Below, in pieces: positions 35,031 to 44,021 of a stretch of 64,000 nucleotides of DNA. The notes below the pieces were generated by a model. That model ran no database searches, had not been told where the DNA came from, and saw only the letters and a program-made list of their open reading frames with translations. How positions within the stretch are numbered: position 1 is the stretch's first letter; the number at the start of each line of letters is the position of its first letter. Both the position numbers and the translations under genes were made by a program. Origin of the DNA: JACPYM01 sp963699175 (GTDB lineage: Bacteria > Acidobacteriota > Blastocatellia > RBC074); the NCBI GenBank assembly GCA_963699175.1, contig OY969418.1, forward strand, positions 992,001 through 1,056,000, read 5' to 3'.

Positions 35031-36848
35031 TTACCTAATTTCAAACCACTTCTTATCGCCTGGCTGTACACCCGCATCCGACTTTATCTCGATGCTATTA
35101 CTGGTCAGCGTCGTCGAGATCACCCGCTGCAACTCAGCCACCGCCTTGTTGTAATCGGCCAGCGCGCGTAGTTCGGTGCCACGCGCCTGAGAAAGGTCGG
35201 TCTGGCGTTGCAAGACAAAGAAGGTGGTCGAAAGTCCCGCTGCGAATTTCTTTTCCTCGCCTTCGAGTTGCTGGCGCGCATATTCAGTTGCCGCGCGAGC
35301 GGCCTCAATGCGCATCCGTGCCGTTTCGACGGTTTGGATGCTGTTGCGCACTTCGACTTCAATATTCTGCATTTGGCGGCGCGTTTGATTATCGAGTTGG
35401 CGTCCGACTTCCATGGCGCGTCCTAGATTGGCTTTCGCGGTGCGATTGCGCCAAGGCAAGGTGATGTTGACGCCGGCCGACCAACTGCGGAAATCATTAC
35501 TAAAGAGGTTTTTCAATCCTGTTCCATAGCCGCCGATGAAAGTCGTACCCACCGTGGGTACACTTGCAATGAAGGGCGACGTCCTAACGACGGGGATGAG
35601 ATTCCCTGCTACGTCTGTGCCGACAACAAGCCCAGCGCAAACCGGTTGCCCATTTAGGCTCACCGGCGAGCAGTTTGGGTTGGAAAGCGCATTACCCCCC
35701 ACACCAAAGGTCGAATAACCAAAGGTCAAATCAATCTGTGGTTTGGTCTGATTGCGCAGGAAATGGACGTCGGTCTCGTTGATTTGCTTGCGCAAGGCAA
35801 ACTGCTTAAGTTCGGGCCGATTGTCTACTGCCAGTTTGAGCGCGTCGTCGAGCGGTAAAACGACCGCCGCCGCCTCGAATGCTTCGACGGGAATAAGCTC
35901 CGATTTCCAAAGCTCATCGTTGGGCCCGTTAGCAGTCATGTTCTTGAGCGTATTCTCGGCCTGCGCAATCGCTTCCATTGACTGAAAGACTTGCTGCCGA
36001 CGCGATTCCAACACGACTGCCGATTCCACTACGTCAATCGGCGCCTTGGTGCCCACCTCAACCTGTCGTTGATTGTTATTGAGTTGCGTTTCGGCCAGCT
36101 TGACTGAATCGCGCTGAATCTCTTCATCCTTAATCGCCAGCGCCAGGTTCCAATAAGCCGTTTGCACACGCGAGATCAATTCAACAATGCGCTGCCTGAA
36201 GGTTGCGTCGGACAGATCGAGCTGCTTCTTGGCAATTTGAATCTGGTGACGGTTGCGGTCAATCTTGAAATTACGCCAGACCGGTTGTCGCACTGAAAAG
36301 CTGAGACTCGGGTTGTATTGGGATGTAAACAAGCTGAAGTTATTGCTCTGCCGGGTATTGTTGAAAGCGACTGAATAGTCGCCACCTGTGCGGTAGATGA
36401 AACCCTGATGACCAAAATTGAAGTTCAAGGTCTTGCTGGTCAAGGCAGGAGCGTTACCCGCACCGCTAAAGGGCCGCGTGTTGGGTTGGCTAGATGAGGT
36501 GAAGGTCGTCCCCTGTGTCGAGATTGGGTCGTAAGCACCTTCGGCGGCGATAACATCGAAGCCTGCTTGCCTAACCGTTGAACGTTCAATCTCAATGTCC
36601 GGGTTATTTTCAAGCGCGGCCAGAATTGCATCGCGCAGCGTCCAGCGCACGACCTTTCCTGGCTCAAGGCCCACCGTGCGTTTCGGAATCTGGCGCAAGA
36701 CCGGCGGCATTTGCGCATTGGATTGTGTGGTTGATGGTTGCTGTGCGGGTGGCGTGGGTGTTTGGGCCAACGCCGTTATGCCTAGCAGCAGACCGGCTAG
36801 ACTTAACGTAACGCAGCGGCGGACGGCAGCCCCTGACCAAGTAAGCAT
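35031..36848 (-). CDS. TolC-family outer-membrane efflux protein
   Basis: The ATG at 36848, four bases after GGAGA, gives 605 residues with a signal peptide (RRCVTLSLAGLLLGITALAQ). Two TolC-type repeats of long helices and barrel strands are visible, with marks such as LRDAILAALENNPDIEIERS, AYWNLALAIKDEEIQRDSVK, LNNNQRQVEVGTKAPIDVVE and, in the second half, MRIEAARAATEYARQQLEGE. Such proteins form the outer-membrane exit for type I secretion or RND/ABC efflux. No inner-membrane pump or adaptor is adjacent, so the partner is elsewhere. An in-frame upstream ATG is possible but unsupported by an SD. A terminator follows the gene. Confidence 0.9.
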   Translation of the reverse strand: MLTWSGAAVRRCVTLSLAGLLLGITALAQTPTPPAQQPSTTQSNAQMPPVLRQIPKRTVGLEPGKVVRWTLRDAILAALENNPDIEIERSTVRQAGFDVIAAEGAYDPISTQGTTFTSSSQPNTRPFSGAGNAPALTSKTLNFNFGHQGFIYRTGGDYSVAFNNTRQSNNFSLFTSQYNPSLSFSVRQPVWRNFKIDRNRHQIQIAKKQLDLSDATFRQRIVELISRVQTAYWNLALAIKDEEIQRDSVKLAETQLNNNQRQVEVGTKAPIDVVESAVVLESRRQQVFQSMEAIAQAENTLKNMTANGPNDELWKSELIPVEAFEAAAVVLPLDDALKLAVDNRPELKQFALRKQINETDVHFLRNQTKPQIDLTFGYSTFGVGGNALSNPNCSPVSLNGQPVCAGLVVGTDVAGNLIPVVRTSPFIASVPTVGTTFIGGYGTGLKNLFSNDFRSWSAGVNITLPWRNRTAKANLGRAMEVGRQLDNQTRRQMQNIEVEVRNSIQTVETARMRIEAARAATEYARQQLEGEEKKFAAGLSTTFFVLQRQTDLSQARGTELRALADYNKAVAELQRVISTTLTSNSIEIKSDAGVQPGDKKWFEIR

Positions 36849-37051
36849 AATTTCTCCTCTCCCTTTCTTCACAGTTTCACTTTGAATAGACGTCATAACG
36901 TGCATTTCCTTAACTCTAACTCCCAATTTTTTGCTTTCAGTTCGTCGTAGCCAGCGGGTTGCGGCGGCTCGTTGTCTCAGTACGAAAGCGTTTTGGATTC
37001 AGTTGCAAGAATTTGTCAGCCGCCAGCCTAAGCCAGTTGCTGACAACTATT

Positions 37052-38296
37052 TTAAGAACGGTAATCCGCGTTGATGTGAATGTAATCTTCGGTCAAATCA
37101 CACGTCCACGCGGTGATGGCCGCCGCGCCCTGATGCAGATCAACTGTTAGCGTGACTTCGTCTTTCTGCAAGATTGCTAAGGCGCGCTCCTCACTGAAAT
37201 TTAGCCCGCCACCCTTGCGCGCGACGATCAGATTGCCGAGTTTGATCTCGACTTTGCTGACATCGAACTTCACACCGCTGCGTCCAGCGGCGGCCAGAAT
37301 GCGGCCCCAGTTGGCATCGGCCCCGGCCAGCGCAGTCTTGACCAATGGGCTGGTCATAATCGTCGCGGCAATCCTTTCGGCAGCGTTTTCGCTCGGCGCG
37401 TGCTTGATGTGCACTGTAACGAGCTTGCGCGCGCCCTCGCCATCGCGGGCGACTTGAATCGTCAGGTCGCGGCAGACAGCGGTCAAAGCCTCTACGAATG
37501 TTTCAAAATCTGTGCCTGCGGCTTTGTTGATGGGTGCATTGTCCGCCGCGCCGTTGGCCAGAATCGCCAGCGTGTCATTGGTCGAAGTATCACCATCCAC
37601 CGAAAGACGATTGAAAGTTCGCTTGACTGCTTGTTTCAACGCCGCCTGCAACGCCGTCTTGCTGATCGCCGCATCAGTCGTCACAAATGCGAGTAGCGTG
37701 GCCATATTCGGATGGATCATTCCAGCGCCTTTGGCAGCGCCCGCGATGGTCACAGTTCGGCCAGCAAGCTTGAAACGCTTGCCTGCACGTTTCGGGCGCG
37801 TGTCGGTGGTCATAATCGCCTCGGCGACGCGCGCGCCTGCTTCGCGTGAGAGTTGCCCAGTGACGGCTTCGACACCCGCTGCGACTTTTTGCATATCGAG
37901 CCGGACACCAATCACGCCAGTCGAGCAAACCAGTAGCTCGTCAGGTTGGCAACCGATCTTCGCTGCTACAAGCTCAGTCGTTCGGCGCGCATCTTTCAAC
38001 CCGGCCGCGCCGGTGCAAGCGTTGGCACCGCCAGAATTGACAATGATCGCGCGATGCGTTTTGGCACGCAGGTGCGCTTTGGAGACCAGTACGGGCGCGG
38101 CTTGCACCAAATTCTGTGTGAAGACAGCGGCGGCCACCGCAGGGCGCTCGGAAACGATCAACGCCAAATCTTCACCGGCTTTCTTTTTCAAACCGCAGCG
38201 CGTGACGCCTGCCAGAAAGCCGCGCGGTGCTGTCAGAGAAAAATCAGATTGTTTGCGGGTGGTTGGGTGGTAGGTCTGCTGCTCAGTTTCAGTCAT
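37052..38296 (-). CDS. argJ: Arginine biosynthesis bifunctional protein ArgJ
   Basis: This 414-residue enzyme transfers acetyl from N-acetylornithine to glutamate, recycling the acetyl group. The autocleavage and nucleophile site KGAGMIHPNMATLL is present with Thr200 as nucleophile, preceded by IVNSGGANACTGAAG and VCSTGVIG (oxyanion-hole Thr-Gly region). The length is normal. It is separated from the rest of the arginine genes (40.9-45.1 kb) by two secreted-protein genes. An NAGS-like gene in the same region would supply the first acetylglutamate. Monofunctional or bifunctional use of acetyl-CoA cannot be told from sequence. The start is supported by AAAGA only. Confidence 0.94.
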   Translation of the reverse strand: MTETEQQTYHPTTRKQSDFSLTAPRGFLAGVTRCGLKKKAGEDLALIVSERPAVAAAVFTQNLVQAAPVLVSKAHLRAKTHRAIIVNSGGANACTGAAGLKDARRTTELVAAKIGCQPDELLVCSTGVIGVRLDMQKVAAGVEAVTGQLSREAGARVAEAIMTTDTRPKRAGKRFKLAGRTVTIAGAAKGAGMIHPNMATLLAFVTTDAAISKTALQAALKQAVKRTFNRLSVDGDTSTNDTLAILANGAADNAPINKAAGTDFETFVEALTAVCRDLTIQVARDGEGARKLVTVHIKHAPSENAAERIAATIMTSPLVKTALAGADANWGRILAAAGRSGVKFDVSKVEIKLGNLIVARKGGGLNFSEERALAILQKDEVTLTVDLHQGAAAITAWTCDLTEDYIHINADYRS

Positions 38297-38522
38297 TCTT
38301 TATCAATCGTCGTTCCTTCGCTTTTGATAACTCACCACAAGCACTTATTTATTAATCAACTTATACCACAGCCACGCAACCGATTAACCAATTTGCGTGC
38401 CGCGCGGTTGAGAGCGCTTAAGTGATGCAATACGTCGAGTTGCCCCCTCGCTTTAACATCGAAACTCAATGCGGCTGTCCGCTTTCGGGATAGATTTGTC
38501 CGCAAACGGCCAGTCGCGTCTC

Positions 38523-38987
38523 TCACTTTACTTCAGCTTCAAGCTTTATGAGTTTAGGAGGCAGGCAAAGCTTGCTGGTGCAAGTTTGATAACGCGCCTC
38601 AACCAGGAGCTTGTTGCCTGACTCGCCCGGCAGCCTTTTGAGCGGAAGTTTGAATGTCACATGCTCTTCGTAATACTCGACCTCCATGTCAAAGTTTGGG
38701 TCCTTCTCGACAAAGGGGTCGGGCGCTTCGATCCGACCGGCCAACTCAAACGCTTGCTCACGTGGCATGGTAATGCGGGTCGGCCTAGGGCCGCCTGTCA
38801 TCGGCGTTAGTGAATAGAGATGCCAGCCGCTTTCGATCTTCGCAGTCAATTCGGCATGCAACTTTCCGTCAGCCTGGTTGACAACCTTGAGCGACCATGT
38901 GACCGGATTAAGCTTCTCTTCCTGCGCGCTGACCGCGAAGGCGGCTAGTAATAAAAACCCTGACAATACCCATACTCGACATTTCAT
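38523..38987 (-). CDS. Secreted DsbD-alpha-like domain protein
   Basis: The 154-residue protein starts MKCRVWVLSGFLLLAAFAVS and is exported. The mature part resembles the N-terminal immunoglobulin-like domain of DsbD (DsbC/D_N, PF11412-like): KIESGWHLYSLTP, a central YYEEHVTFKLPLKR block and the C-terminal ARYQTCTSKLCLPPK, where two cysteines five apart form the redox pair. The membrane and thioredoxin domains of full DsbD are missing. It is probably a periplasmic or lipid-side reductant carrier, and its neighbour at 39052-40794 has a CGPC motif. Confidence 0.82.
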   Translation of the reverse strand: MKCRVWVLSGFLLLAAFAVSAQEEKLNPVTWSLKVVNQADGKLHAELTAKIESGWHLYSLTPMTGGPRPTRITMPREQAFELAGRIEAPDPFVEKDPNFDMEVEYYEEHVTFKLPLKRLPGESGNKLLVEARYQTCTSKLCLPPKLIKLEAEVK

Positions 38988-39000
38988 AACTTGCCATTAA

Positions 39001-39036
39001 GGCAAGGCAAGCCACTTTGACATGACTTGCCTTGCC
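39001..39036 (-). terminator. Hairpin after the thioredoxin-like gene
   Basis: An 11-bp perfect stem (GGCAAGGCAAG 39001-39011 with 39026-39036) lies 15 bases past the stop of the gene ending at 39052 and just before the DsbD-alpha-like gene. No U-tract follows. Confidence 0.5.
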
Positions 39037-39051
39037 GGAAAAGGCTCTTGC

Positions 39052-40794
39052 CTATTTCATCGCCACGCCTTTGCCGTTGAGCGACGTTTGGATGGCTTGC
39101 AGAATCTTCTTGCTCTTCTCTTCCTGCACGAAGGCGATGATGGACAGATGGCTGGCGTTGATCTCGTGTTTCTTCTCAGTGAAGGCGAAATCTTCGTTGC
39201 CAGAGCGCACCTTGCCATCTTTGGCTTCGTACTCGTCCAGATACTTCTTCAGATCGGCACTGATTTCCGCTAGATCGAATCTAGCTGAAAGTGTTTCCGG
39301 TTCCCCTGGGTCGAGCTTGAGCCCCCCCGCATTAGCTCCAGCCAGCGCGCGCACGACAACCGGATGGATGCGAATGCCGTTCTCGCCGGTGTAGCGCAAC
39401 CCGTCTTCGACCAACGCGACGTGCAGGCGATAGACCGGTTCATTGTCGGCAGTAGCACTCTCCCCTTCTTTCACCACTGCTTTGGCCGCCTCGGCATACT
39501 GCTTGAGCGCAGCAGGCTCGACCGTCACGTTAGCCGTCACCTTCACGATACCGCCTTCCAAGGTGGCGTCGAGTTTGATCTGCGCTTCGGCGGGCAACCC
39601 TAACTGTTTTTCAACCACCGGATTGTTGCGGTTGTAGTTGTCCTTGGTCATCTCTTTAGAGCCGCCACCGGTCTTCAAGCCCAGCCCGTCAATGTTGTAG
39701 CCGGGTACGCCGCTCACGCCGTAGTAACGCCCACGCGCCACCGTCGCCGGATTGACCATCGGGTCAGGGCCGGGGATGTGCAGGTGATACATCAGCACGA
39801 CCAAATCTTTGCGCGCATAGCGGTTCATCATCGCTTCAAACGCCAAGTCTGCCGCCACGCAAGGCCCGCAAGCCGCACCCGTGAAGACTTCGGCCAACAC
39901 TGTACGATTGGAGCGGCTAGCGGTCGGTTGATAGGCTGTGACGGGAACCAAGTTGCCGTAATCTTTGTGATAACGGTGATCGAGTTCCTCTTCTAGTCCC
40001 TTGGTCGAGCCGCCGTGCGTCTTGCTCCAAAACGTTTCGAGCTTCTGCCGCTCGGCTGCTTTGAGCCGGCCCGCGGCCATCAGGTATTCAACCACGTCCT
40101 TGTCTTGGCCATTCTTCTCAGCAAGCTCAGCCAGCGCCAGTGACACGCCAGTTTCTTGAGGATAGATGGCGTAAGCTTCTTTGAGCTTTGCTTCGGCCTC
40201 TTTAAGCTTGCCCTGCTTGAGATAGACCTGCCCCAACGTGGCGAGCGGGCGAGCTTTTTGCTGCTGAAACATCTTGAGCTGGCGCTCGACAAATTCGTTA
40301 GACCCAGTGATGGCCTTCTGAGCGTATTGCTCAGCCTCCTCCAACATCTCGGCCTTCAGCAATTGTGCCGCAATCTGCGCTTCAGTCGAGCCTGTGCTGA
40401 AGCCACCCTGCCGCTCAATCATCCGTTTTGCCTGTGCCAGAATTTTGTCTGGCTGGCGGGGCGTGAGTTTGACTAGCGTTTCAAGAATGGTCTGGTGGGC
40501 CATCGTTACGTAGGGGCTATTTGGGTTATCAGCAATGGCCTTTTCCAGCGCCTCGATCTTTTTGTCCGGGTCTTTAATACGCTGCGCATCCATCACCGCC
40601 TTCATTTCCGGCGGCATCGCGCGCGGCGTTGGAGAAGGCGTCGGGGCAGGCTTTACCGCCGCCTGCTCGGGTGGGACGCTCTTGTTTGCGTCAGCCTGCG
40701 CAGGCGACGTGGGTGGCGACTGTTGTTGTGCAACAACCGCGATTGACAACAGACACGACGCAAGCAAACTTGCGTACAGACTTCGCTTAAACAT
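39052..40794 (-). CDS. Secreted thioredoxin-like protein with TPR-like N-terminal part
   Basis: AGGAG nine bases upstream sets the start; 580 residues. A signal peptide (KRSLYASLLASCLLSIAVVA) is followed by a Pro/Ala-rich linker and a helical, TPR-like region (ALEKAIADNPNSPYVTMAHQ, LATLGQVYLKQGKLKEAEAK). From about residue 300 a thioredoxin-like fold appears: AEVFTGAACGPCVAADLAFE with the CGPC active site, and VSGVPGYNIDGLG as the cis-Pro loop. The rest is a beta-rich domain. I do not know the exact family. Two secreted redox-type genes side by side suggest a shared periplasmic disulfide or reductant role. Confidence 0.78.
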   Translation of the reverse strand: MFKRSLYASLLASCLLSIAVVAQQQSPPTSPAQADANKSVPPEQAAVKPAPTPSPTPRAMPPEMKAVMDAQRIKDPDKKIEALEKAIADNPNSPYVTMAHQTILETLVKLTPRQPDKILAQAKRMIERQGGFSTGSTEAQIAAQLLKAEMLEEAEQYAQKAITGSNEFVERQLKMFQQQKARPLATLGQVYLKQGKLKEAEAKLKEAYAIYPQETGVSLALAELAEKNGQDKDVVEYLMAAGRLKAAERQKLETFWSKTHGGSTKGLEEELDHRYHKDYGNLVPVTAYQPTASRSNRTVLAEVFTGAACGPCVAADLAFEAMMNRYARKDLVVLMYHLHIPGPDPMVNPATVARGRYYGVSGVPGYNIDGLGLKTGGGSKEMTKDNYNRNNPVVEKQLGLPAEAQIKLDATLEGGIVKVTANVTVEPAALKQYAEAAKAVVKEGESATADNEPVYRLHVALVEDGLRYTGENGIRIHPVVVRALAGANAGGLKLDPGEPETLSARFDLAEISADLKKYLDEYEAKDGKVRSGNEDFAFTEKKHEINASHLSIIAFVQEEKSKKILQAIQTSLNGKGVAMK

Positions 40795-40905
40795 AGGCTG
40801 ACTCTCCTTTCAAACGGCTGGTTTACAGCCGACCGAAGTTTTGCTTGTCATTGGCACGTCAGCGCAGACGTGTCGCGAAAACGCAGTGTAAGGCTTGAGC
40901 CATCG

Positions 40906-41454
40906 CTAACGCGGTTCAAGCCTCGTGAGTTGCACGCGCTGTTGCGGGCGACTGACCTGCGTCGGGTCGAACGGTTCGGGCCGCGCGCCCTCGACCAGGT
41001 CGAGCACCATCGCCACTTCGTCGCAACAGTTGAATTTGTGGCAGTTGACGCAATCCATCCAGACTTTGCGCGGCATCTCTTCGTGCGGCACCACGCGAAA
41101 GCCGAGCTTGTCGAAAAATCCTGTGACATAGGTGAAGGCGTAGACCTGCACCAGGCCGTGCGTGCGCGCTTCGGCGATATTGGCCTCGACCAACGCGCGC
41201 CCGATGCCTTTGCCGCCAGCCTCCGGATCAACGGCCAGCGAGCGCACCTCCGCCATATCTCCCCAAGTGAAATGCAAAGCCGAACAGCCAACCACGCGCC
41301 CATCTTTTACCGCAACGTAAAAGTCGCGGATGTTTTCGTAAACGCTCAGCAGCGTGCGCGGCAACATCACTTCTTGTTTGGCAAAGTCGTTGACCAGTTT
41401 GTGAATCACTACGGCATCTTTGGTCAAGGCCTTGCGGATTTCTATCGTTGACAT
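40906..41454 (-). CDS. argA: GNAT acetyltransferase, short N-acetylglutamate synthase type
   Basis: The ATG at 41454 gives 182 residues, with AAGGAG about 15 bases upstream; a GTG at 41532 overlapping argD would add 26 residues and is the alternative. GNAT motif A is clear (VRSLAVDPEAGGKGIGRALV). The end has a cysteine-rich tail, DCVNCHKFNCCDEVAM, that I associate with the short ArgA-type acetylglutamate synthases of Actinobacteria and Chloroflexi. Position at the end of argC-argB-GGACT-argD supports NAGS function. With ArgJ present it would only top up the acetyl cycle. Confidence 0.82.
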   Translation of the reverse strand: MSTIEIRKALTKDAVVIHKLVNDFAKQEVMLPRTLLSVYENIRDFYVAVKDGRVVGCSALHFTWGDMAEVRSLAVDPEAGGKGIGRALVEANIAEARTHGLVQVYAFTYVTGFFDKLGFRVVPHEEMPRKVWMDCVNCHKFNCCDEVAMVLDLVEGARPEPFDPTQVSRPQQRVQLTRLEPR

Positions 41455-41528
41455 CTCAGTAACTGACGCTCCTTTCGTTGGGAATAAACTTCGCGTGAAA
41501 GCTCGAATCTCAGCTTGAAATTCAGGCT

Positions 41529-42812
41529 TCACGGTCGCGGAGTTTGCTCCAACGCCAGTGCCCCCTCAGCCGCGATGACCTCTTCGAGGTTTTCAACCAA
41601 GGCTTTGATCTCTGACTTGGTGATGATGTACGGCGGCAAAAAGCGCAGCGTCACCTCGTGCGTGCAATTCAGCAGGAAGCCGCGCTCGAGCATTTGGCCG
41701 ACAATCGGCTTGCCGGGAAAGGTCAATTCCATGCCGACCATCAGCCCAAGCCCGCGCACTTCTTTGATGAAATCGGGCTGGCGGCGCTGCAACCGGCGCA
41801 ACTGTTTGCGGAAGTAGTTGCCGACCTCGATCACGCGCTGCATCAGCTTGCCCTCGTCGAGCAGCTTCATAAACTCCAAGCTCAACCGGCAAGCCAGCGG
41901 GCCACCGCCAAAGGTCGTGCCGTGATCGCCGGGCTGCAATCCATCAGCAACTTTCTCAGAAGCGATAAACGCGCCCAACGGCACACCGAGTCCGAGCGGT
42001 TTTGCCACAGTCAAAATATCCGGCTGCACCGAAGTATTTTCGTATGCGAAGACCTTGCCAGTGCGCCCTAACCCGCACTGCACTTCATCCAGAATCAGCA
42101 GCGCTCCGACTTCATCGCAACGCGCGCGCACGGCTTGCAAAAAATCATCATTGATCGGGTAGATGCCGCTCTCGCCCTGAATTGTTTCAATCACAATAGC
42201 TGCTGTACGTTCGTTGATGGCTGCGCGCGCTTCGGCAAAATTGTCAGCGCGGTTACTTGGGTCAATGAACCGCACGCCCGGCACCAATGGCTCAAACGGC
42301 GCGCGGTACTTCTCCTGCGCTGTGATTGAAAGCGCGCCAAAAGTGCGCCCGTGAAATGAATTGGTCAGCGCGACAAATTCGTATTGCTCCGCTCGCCCGC
42401 GCCGCTTCTGCCACGCGCGCGCCAGTTTCAACGCGCCCTCAGTCGTCTCCGTACCGGTGTTGGCAAAGAAGACGCGCGCCAGCCCGGAAGCCTTCACTAG
42501 CCGCTCGGCCAGTTGGCCTTGATACAGGTGATAATAAAGATTCGACGTGTGCAGCAAGCTGGCCTGTTCGCGCAGCGCACGGCGAATGATCGGGTGATCG
42601 TAACCCAACACGTTCACGCCGATGCCCGAAATGAAATCGAGATACGACTTGCCGCGGTCATCGTAGAGCGTCGAGTTCTTGCCGCGCACAAACATCACCG
42701 GATTGCGCGCGTAAGTCTTCATTACGTACTGCGCTTCCAGCTCGCGGATGTCAGCAAGTGTCAACTCATTTGTGTGTGTCGTTTGTTCAGGTAATGTTGC
42801 AACAGCTTCCAT
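41529..42812 (-). CDS. argD: Acetylornithine aminotransferase
   Basis: This 427-residue class III PLP aminotransferase converts acetylglutamate semialdehyde to acetylornithine. Present are YLDFISGIGVNVLGYDHP, FFANTGTETTEGALKLARAW (PLP-phosphate and substrate loop), NSFHGRTFGALSITAQEKYR, ALLILDEVQCGLGRTGK and the Schiff-base lysine in ILTVAKPLGLGVPLGAFI. ATG at 42812 is preferred to an upstream TTG; the SD is weak. It sits between the GGACT gene and the NAGS gene in the same orientation. Ornithine or GABA aminotransferase is excluded by context rather than by sequence. Confidence 0.93.
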   Translation of the reverse strand: MEAVATLPEQTTHTNELTLADIRELEAQYVMKTYARNPVMFVRGKNSTLYDDRGKSYLDFISGIGVNVLGYDHPIIRRALREQASLLHTSNLYYHLYQGQLAERLVKASGLARVFFANTGTETTEGALKLARAWQKRRGRAEQYEFVALTNSFHGRTFGALSITAQEKYRAPFEPLVPGVRFIDPSNRADNFAEARAAINERTAAIVIETIQGESGIYPINDDFLQAVRARCDEVGALLILDEVQCGLGRTGKVFAYENTSVQPDILTVAKPLGLGVPLGAFIASEKVADGLQPGDHGTTFGGGPLACRLSLEFMKLLDEGKLMQRVIEVGNYFRKQLRRLQRRQPDFIKEVRGLGLMVGMELTFPGKPIVGQMLERGFLLNCTHEVTLRFLPPYIITKSEIKALVENLEEVIAAEGALALEQTPRP

Positions 42813-42820
42813 TTCTTTTC

Positions 42821-43231
42821 TCAAGTCTCACATTTGAAATTACAGGTTGCGGAATAATCGCCGCTGGGAATCCACTCGGCGGCGTCTAGACTCTGCTGAT
42901 AAACGTAAATCCAACACTCGACAGTCCGCCCATCCATCAACGTGGCGGCACAGCGACGCCGGACGAATAAACTCTGCGCTTCATCAAGCGGGTCGTAGCC
43001 TTCGTAAGAGTCTAACGCGGCGAGCGCCGCATCGTCTTCAGGCAATTCGACCACTTCCCCAACAATCAGACCTTCTTGCTCAAGCGTTGCGCCTGGGTAA
43101 TCTCCCAAGTCGTATAGCTTGCCAACCACGGTAGCTGTACCGACAGGCTTCAAACATTCAATAAGCGGCTTCAGCCTTGTCGGCGCAAGCGCAGGGCGCA
43201 GCGTGCCGTAAACAAACAAGTGTTCACCCAT
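42821..43231 (-). CDS. Gamma-glutamylcyclotransferase-like (GGACT/AIG2-type) protein
   Basis: A 136-residue protein beginning MGEHLFVYGTLRPALAP, the GGACT family's YGTL-type substrate loop, with a conserved LDSYEGYDP segment carrying the usual acidic residue. Family enzymes cyclise gamma-glutamyl compounds to 5-oxoproline. Its start lies 1 base past the argB stop and its end overlaps the region of the argD start, so it is translated within the arginine operon. A link to glutamyl metabolites of arginine synthesis is suggested but not shown. Confidence 0.82.
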   Translation of the reverse strand: MGEHLFVYGTLRPALAPTRLKPLIECLKPVGTATVVGKLYDLGDYPGATLEQEGLIVGEVVELPEDDAALAALDSYEGYDPLDEAQSLFVRRRCAATLMDGRTVECWIYVYQQSLDAAEWIPSGDYSATCNFKCET

Positions 43232-43232
43232 C

Positions 43233-44021
43233 TCAGGTAATCCGCGTGCCAATGTCAGCGTTTTGATCGAATGCACGGAGCAGCGCCTGCTCTTCCGCCG
43301 CACCCACGATCAAAATGCGGCTGACGCCGCCTGCGAGCGCCTCTAAACAAGCGCGCAATTTGGGCCGCATGCCACCACTGGCCACACCAGCATCAAGCAG
43401 TTCATTGATTCCGCCGCGATCTAGCGCCGCGACTTGTTCACCCGTGCCATCAAATACGCCGCCGACATCGGTCACGAAAACCAGCGTCTCTGCGCGGCAG
43501 CCACTCGCCACCGCCGCCGCCATCTGATCACCGTTGATGTTGTAGTACTCGAAGTCCTCCGCACCCAGCGCCACGCAAGCCATCACCGGCATCATTCCAC
43601 CATTCAGCAATGCCGTTATCAGACTGTCGTCGGTGCGCGTGATCTGCCCGACGAAGCCTAGATCAGCGCCATCCTCGGCGTTCGTCTTTGCAGCCAGAAA
43701 GCTCAAGCCGTCACCACCCGCGAGACTGGCGGCGCGTAGGCCGACGCGGGCGAGTTCAGCCACTAGGTCTTTGCCGATCTTTCCGGCCAACACCATCTGC
43801 ACGACATCGCGCGTGGCCGCATCCGTAACTCGCAGGCCGTCATGAAAGCGCGATTCGAGCTTGAGCTGATCGAGCAGCGCGGCAATCTGTTTGCCACCAC
43901 CGTGCACCAATACGATCTCGTGTCCCGCCTGCTTCAATTCGGCAATCTGTGCGATTAGCTGGCCGCGCAGCGCGGCGTTTACCAAAATACTGCCGCCCAG
44001 CTTGACGACCGCGCGGCTCAT
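43233..44021 (-). CDS. argB: Acetylglutamate kinase
   Basis: This 262-residue amino-acid kinase phosphorylates N-acetylglutamate. The N-terminal KLGGSILVNAAL, the phosphate loop VLVHGGGKQIAALLDQL, RVTDAATRDVVQMVLAGKIG and YYNINGDQMAAAVA all match ArgB; YNINGDxxA is the nucleotide site. The arginine-sensing N-terminal helix typical of feedback-inhibited enzymes is not present, so inhibition by arginine is less likely. The ATG overlaps the argC stop (ATGA at 44021-44018). Confidence 0.94.
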   Translation of the reverse strand: MSRAVVKLGGSILVNAALRGQLIAQIAELKQAGHEIVLVHGGGKQIAALLDQLKLESRFHDGLRVTDAATRDVVQMVLAGKIGKDLVAELARVGLRAASLAGGDGLSFLAAKTNAEDGADLGFVGQITRTDDSLITALLNGGMMPVMACVALGAEDFEYYNINGDQMAAAVASGCRAETLVFVTDVGGVFDGTGEQVAALDRGGINELLDAGVASGGMRPKLRACLEALAGGVSRILIVGAAEEQALLRAFDQNADIGTRIT

